Shown one piece after another: positions 15,270 through 17,899 of a stretch of DNA of 17,899 nt. Each line of letters opens with the position of its first letter. The first letter of the stretch is position 1. The position numbers and the translations under genes were made by a program. The notes beneath the pieces are model-generated. The model was not told where the DNA came from. It was given only the letters and a program-made list of their open reading frames with translations, and did not search any database. The DNA is from Bacteroidales bacterium (lineage in GTDB: Bacteria; Bacteroidota; Bacteroidia; Bacteroidales; Muribaculaceae). Where the stretch lies: assembly GCA_004553095.1 (NCBI GenBank), contig SFMJ01000074.1:1-17899 (forward strand), read 5' to 3'.

Positions 15270-15989
15270 ATGGTAATTGGTAATGAAGTAAAGAAAAAGA
15301 TAGCTGACACTCCCGATGGTATTATTCTCACTATTGGCGACTTCAACGTGCCCATGCAATATCAAGGAGCATTGGTCAAAGCACTAAACAGACTGACCAA
15401 TCAAGGTACACTGCAAAGGCTATCCAAGGGGAAGTACTATAAGCCACGAAAGACAATCTTTGGAACTTTGAAGCCTGTTCCAGAAGAAATCACGAAGGAT
15501 TTCTTGGAAAAGAATGGAAAGTTGGTCGGTTATATCACAGGAAACAGTGCGTTCGCATCAATGGGACTGACTACACAAATCACCTCTTCGATTTTGATAG
15601 GTACGAATCGCTATCGCAATCCTCTGACCAGAGGGGATTATGTCATCTCTTTCTTGCAGCAGCGCAATCCTATTACAGAAGAAAACATTCCTCTTCTGAG
15701 GATTCTTGATGCTTTGAAATTTATCAAGGAAATACCAGCAAGTAGTCCTGATAGTATAGTGGTCCAACTGGGCAATATCATCTGTGCTCTTTCCAAAGCG
15801 GAACAAAAAAGGTTGGTGGAACTGGCAGAGAACTACACGTCATACGTCAGAGCACTTCTGGGAGCTATCATGGAACAGAACAACCTTGATACAGAATCTC
15901 TGAAGAATAGTCTTAATGGCACTACTAATTATAAGCTGCCCATTTCTGAGCAGACATTACCTAACAAAAAAAACTGGAATATCTTATGA
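15270..15989 (+). CDS. AbiEi-like antitoxin/autorepressor (DUF6088 family)
   Basis: A 239-residue protein. I start at the ATG at 15270 (MVIGNEVKKKIADTPDGIIL); the longer frame from 15186 would begin upstream of the promoter. Residues about 5-70 look like a winged helix (LTIGDFNVPMQYQGALVKAL, LTNQGTLQRLSKGKYYKPRK), the usual DNA-binding part of type IV antitoxins of the AbiEi kind. The rest (VGYITGNSAFASMGLTTQIT, RNPITEENIPLLRILDALKF) matches the DUF6088 proteins found in front of AbiEii toxins in Bacteroidales. Its stop overlaps the toxin ATG by 4 bp (ATGA), as in other AbiE operons. A dyad at its own promoter suggests autoregulation. Codons are more AT-rich than in the genes to the left. Confidence 0.87.
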   Translation: MVIGNEVKKKIADTPDGIILTIGDFNVPMQYQGALVKALNRLTNQGTLQRLSKGKYYKPRKTIFGTLKPVPEEITKDFLEKNGKLVGYITGNSAFASMGLTTQITSSILIGTNRYRNPLTRGDYVISFLQQRNPITEENIPLLRILDALKFIKEIPASSPDSIVVQLGNIICALSKAEQKRLVELAENYTSYVRALLGAIMEQNNLDTESLKNSLNGTTNYKLPISEQTLPNKKNWNIL

Positions 15990-16871
15990 GATTACACGAG
16001 AACAAACAATTGTTTGCTGATGCCATAAACGCTGCATCACGCCCGAAAAATGAGGGTGGGCTCGGCATCAAAAGGCACCAGTCTTTCGAAAGCATACGGC
16101 ATAGGGGCTAGATTCTCCGAAGATATCGATGTTGCCATTGCCGAAGCATGGACATTGAGCGGTAATCAGCTAAAGAACCTTATACGCCGTACTGCAAAGA
16201 ATATGACTGCTGGCTTGGAAGAAATTGTAATCCCTGGAGTAACCAGTAAAGGCTCTCACTACCATAAAGCATTTTATGCTTATCCGCGAGCTGTTGCAAT
16301 AGAACAGGTTGGAGCTATAAAGGCTGGTCAGATATTGGTGGAGATAAACTCTTTCGCCAATCCATACCCATCGCAAAAATGCACATTGAGCAGTTTCCTA
16401 ACAGACTTCATCATCAAAAGTGGCAATGAAAGTCTGATAAAGGAATACGATATGCAGCCATTCGAAGTCACCGTTCTTGACAAACGACGCACGTTGACAG
16501 AGAAACTGGTGTCATTGCTCCGTTGTTCACTTGCTAACAATCCTATGCCAGAGCTGTCTTCTAAGATTCGCCACTTCTATGATCTCTATTTCCTTCTGCA
16601 TGACACAGAGACTCACACCTATTTACAAAGTGAAGATTTCAAAGTAGACCTGAAGGCATTGTTCGACCACGATCAGCAGGAATTTGAAAAGCCCGATGGA
16701 TGGCAAGGTAAGACGATGGGGGATTCTCCTTTATTGACGGATTTTCATACAATGTGGAATAATCTGCAATCCCTTTATTTACGAGAATTACCAGACTTAG
16801 CCTATCAAGAGATTCCTTCTGCAGAGGCAATCGAAGATAGTCTTATTACCATTCTTTCAACCATAAAATAG
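15986..16871 (+). pseudogene. AbiEii-like nucleotidyltransferase toxin, broken by an internal deletion and frameshift
   Basis: The gene begins at the ATG overlapping the antitoxin stop and reads MRLHENKQLFADAINAASRP then KNEGGLGIK, the normal AbiEii start. That frame then ends at a TAG (16109-16111). In another frame, from about 16068, the family continues: KGTSLSKAYGIGARFSEDID (DxD codons at 16122 and 16128), TSKGSHYHKAFYAYPRAV, EINSFANPYPSQK, VLDKRRTLTEKLVSLLRCSL and IRHFYDLYFLL, ending at 16871. Family members normally have about 30 residues between GLGIK and KGGTSLSK, including an EKDYW motif. These are missing here, and the GG of the active-site loop is reduced to one G. A net deletion of 3n+2 bases explains this. 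The ATG at 16050 could still give a 273-residue product without its N-terminus, probably inactive. Confidence 0.8.
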
Positions 16872-16880
16872 CATAACAAT

Positions 16881-17899
16881 ATGAATATCAAGAGAAATAT
16901 CATCTTTGCCCTTGAAGCGAGAAAGAAGAACGGTGTGGCAATTACTGAGAATGTACCTATCCGCATGAGGGTGAATTATTCTGGACAACGTATTGAGTTT
17001 ACGATGCCCTATCGTATTGATGCCGCTAAGTGGGATGCCACTAAACAAAGAGTAAAAAATGGTTGCACCAATAAGTTGAAAGTTTCTGCATCGGAAATAA
17101 ATGCTGAATTGACACGAAGTTACACTCTGATTCAAGATATTTTCAAGGAATTCGAACTGCAGGAGTTGATGCCGACCACAGAGCAACTGAAGGATGTATA
17201 TACATCAAGAACAAAAGTGGAAGATCCAAAAAGTGAAGAACTCATTCACCAAAAGACCTTCTGGGAAATATACGATGAATTTACCGAGGAGAATGGCAAA
17301 CTTAGCAATTGGACAAAAGCCACTTTCGAGAAATTCGCGGCTCAAAGGAACCATCTTCAGGGTTTCAACCCCAACATATCCTTTGATGATTTTACAGAGG
17401 AAGGTCTGAACGACTATATGGATTTTCTTGGCAACAAGTTAGAAATGAGGAATAGTACAGTTTTAAAACAGATTGGCTTCCTGAAATGGTTTTTGAGATG
17501 GAGCATGAAAAAAGGATTCCATCAAAATGCTGCATACGAAACATTCAAACCAAAGTTGAAGAAGCCAGACAAGCCTATTATCTTTTTGACTCGGAAAGAG
17601 CAAGAGCAATTGCGTGACTATCAGATTCCAGACAGCAAGCAATACCTTGAACGAGTACGTGATGTGTTTGCATTTTGCTGCTTTACAGGTCTGAGATATT
17701 CGGATGTATACAATCTCCGCCGAAGTGATATTAAGGACGACCACATTGAAATAACTACAATCAAGACTACCGACCATTTGAAGATTGAGCTCAACAAGCA
17801 CAGTCGTTCTATTCTTGACAAATACAAGGATGTGCCGTTTAAGGACGACAAGGTTCTGCCTGTTATCAGCAATCAGAAGATGAATGATTATCTGAAAGA
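16881..17899 (+). CDS. Tyrosine recombinase/integrase of a Bacteroidales mobile element (partial)
   Basis: The frame is open from the ATG at 16881 to the right edge (339 codons). Residues 1-90 form an arm-type DNA-binding domain (MNIKRNIIFALEARKKNGVA, VPIRMRVNYSGQRIEFTMPY, IDAAKWDA). Residues about 125-225 form the SAM-like core-binding domain (TFWEIYDEFTEENGKLSNWT, STVLKQIGFLKWFLRWSMKK). The catalytic domain starts at about 235 with FLTRKEQEQL, the first catalytic Arg at R272 in FTGLRYSDVYNL, and the beta-hairpin Lys at about K295. The HxxR and Tyr nucleophile lie beyond the window. This is the usual integrase of Bacteroidales conjugative or mobilisable elements. It starts 9 nt after the AbiEii remnant, so it may share its transcript. 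AT-rich composition supports transfer. Confidence 0.9.
   Translation, partial: MNIKRNIIFALEARKKNGVAITENVPIRMRVNYSGQRIEFTMPYRIDAAKWDATKQRVKNGCTNKLKVSASEINAELTRSYTLIQDIFKEFELQELMPTTEQLKDVYTSRTKVEDPKSEELIHQKTFWEIYDEFTEENGKLSNWTKATFEKFAAQRNHLQGFNPNISFDDFTEEGLNDYMDFLGNKLEMRNSTVLKQIGFLKWFLRWSMKKGFHQNAAYETFKPKLKKPDKPIIFLTRKEQEQLRDYQIPDSKQYLERVRDVFAFCCFTGLRYSDVYNLRRSDIKDDHIEITTIKTTDHLKIELNKHSRSILDKYKDVPFKDDKVLPVISNQKMNDYLK

Overview
The window looks like a chromosomal segment of a gut-type Bacteroidales, possibly Muribaculaceae or a close relative. The reasons are promoters of the Bacteroidetes type (TTTG-like -33, TAnnTTTG -7), an absence of strong Shine-Dalgarno sites, a protein with a type IX secretion tail, a BtuB/BtuG-type vitamin B12 locus and starch enzymes of Bacteroidales type. 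The family-level placement is an inference. I saw no rRNA, tRNA or CRISPR array.

Layout. (1) Positions 1-4215, minus strand: a vitamin B12 uptake operon. A Bacteroidales promoter abuts a complete cobalamin riboswitch (3961-4171). A leader with a Rho-independent terminator follows, then the TonB-dependent receptor btuB, a BtuG-like beta-propeller protein, and the start of a third exported protein that runs off the left edge. (2) Positions 4227-8834, minus strand: a cell-envelope glycan cluster. In transcription order it holds a WaaE-like GT2, an LPS (Kdo/WaaP-type) kinase-like protein, a GT32 transferase, then from its own promoter an ArnT-like GT83 membrane transferase and an overlapping DPM1/ArnC-like GT2. 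A 15-bp motif, AAGGAACGCGCTCTA, occurs five times at three places, all upstream of or between these minus-strand units. (3) Positions 8835-15053, plus strand: a two-gene exported starch locus. The first gene encodes a putative starch-binding/GLUG-repeat protein with a type IX sorting tail. The second encodes a 1427-residue enzyme with two complete GH13 catalytic domains around a CBM26 and other beta-domains. It ends in a strong terminator hairpin. (4) Positions 15206-17899, plus strand: a visibly more AT-rich segment with an AbiE-type toxin-antitoxin pair and a tyrosine recombinase running off the right edge. The antitoxin promoter carries a dyad operator. The toxin gene appears broken by an internal deletion. 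The base composition and the integrase suggest a horizontally acquired element.

How the parts work together: the left operon captures cobalamin at the cell surface and should be shut off by cobalamin through the riboswitch. The middle cluster builds and modifies LPS core or lipid A. The starch pair binds and cuts alpha-glucans outside the cytoplasm. The right end is accessory mobile DNA. The most interesting points are the dispersed box next to envelope and B12 promoters, the riboswitch leader with a second base-paired arm beside the btuB start codon, the kinase gene with no usable start codon at its apparent N-terminus, the twin-GH13 enzyme, and the decayed AbiE toxin beside an intact, apparently self-regulated antitoxin.
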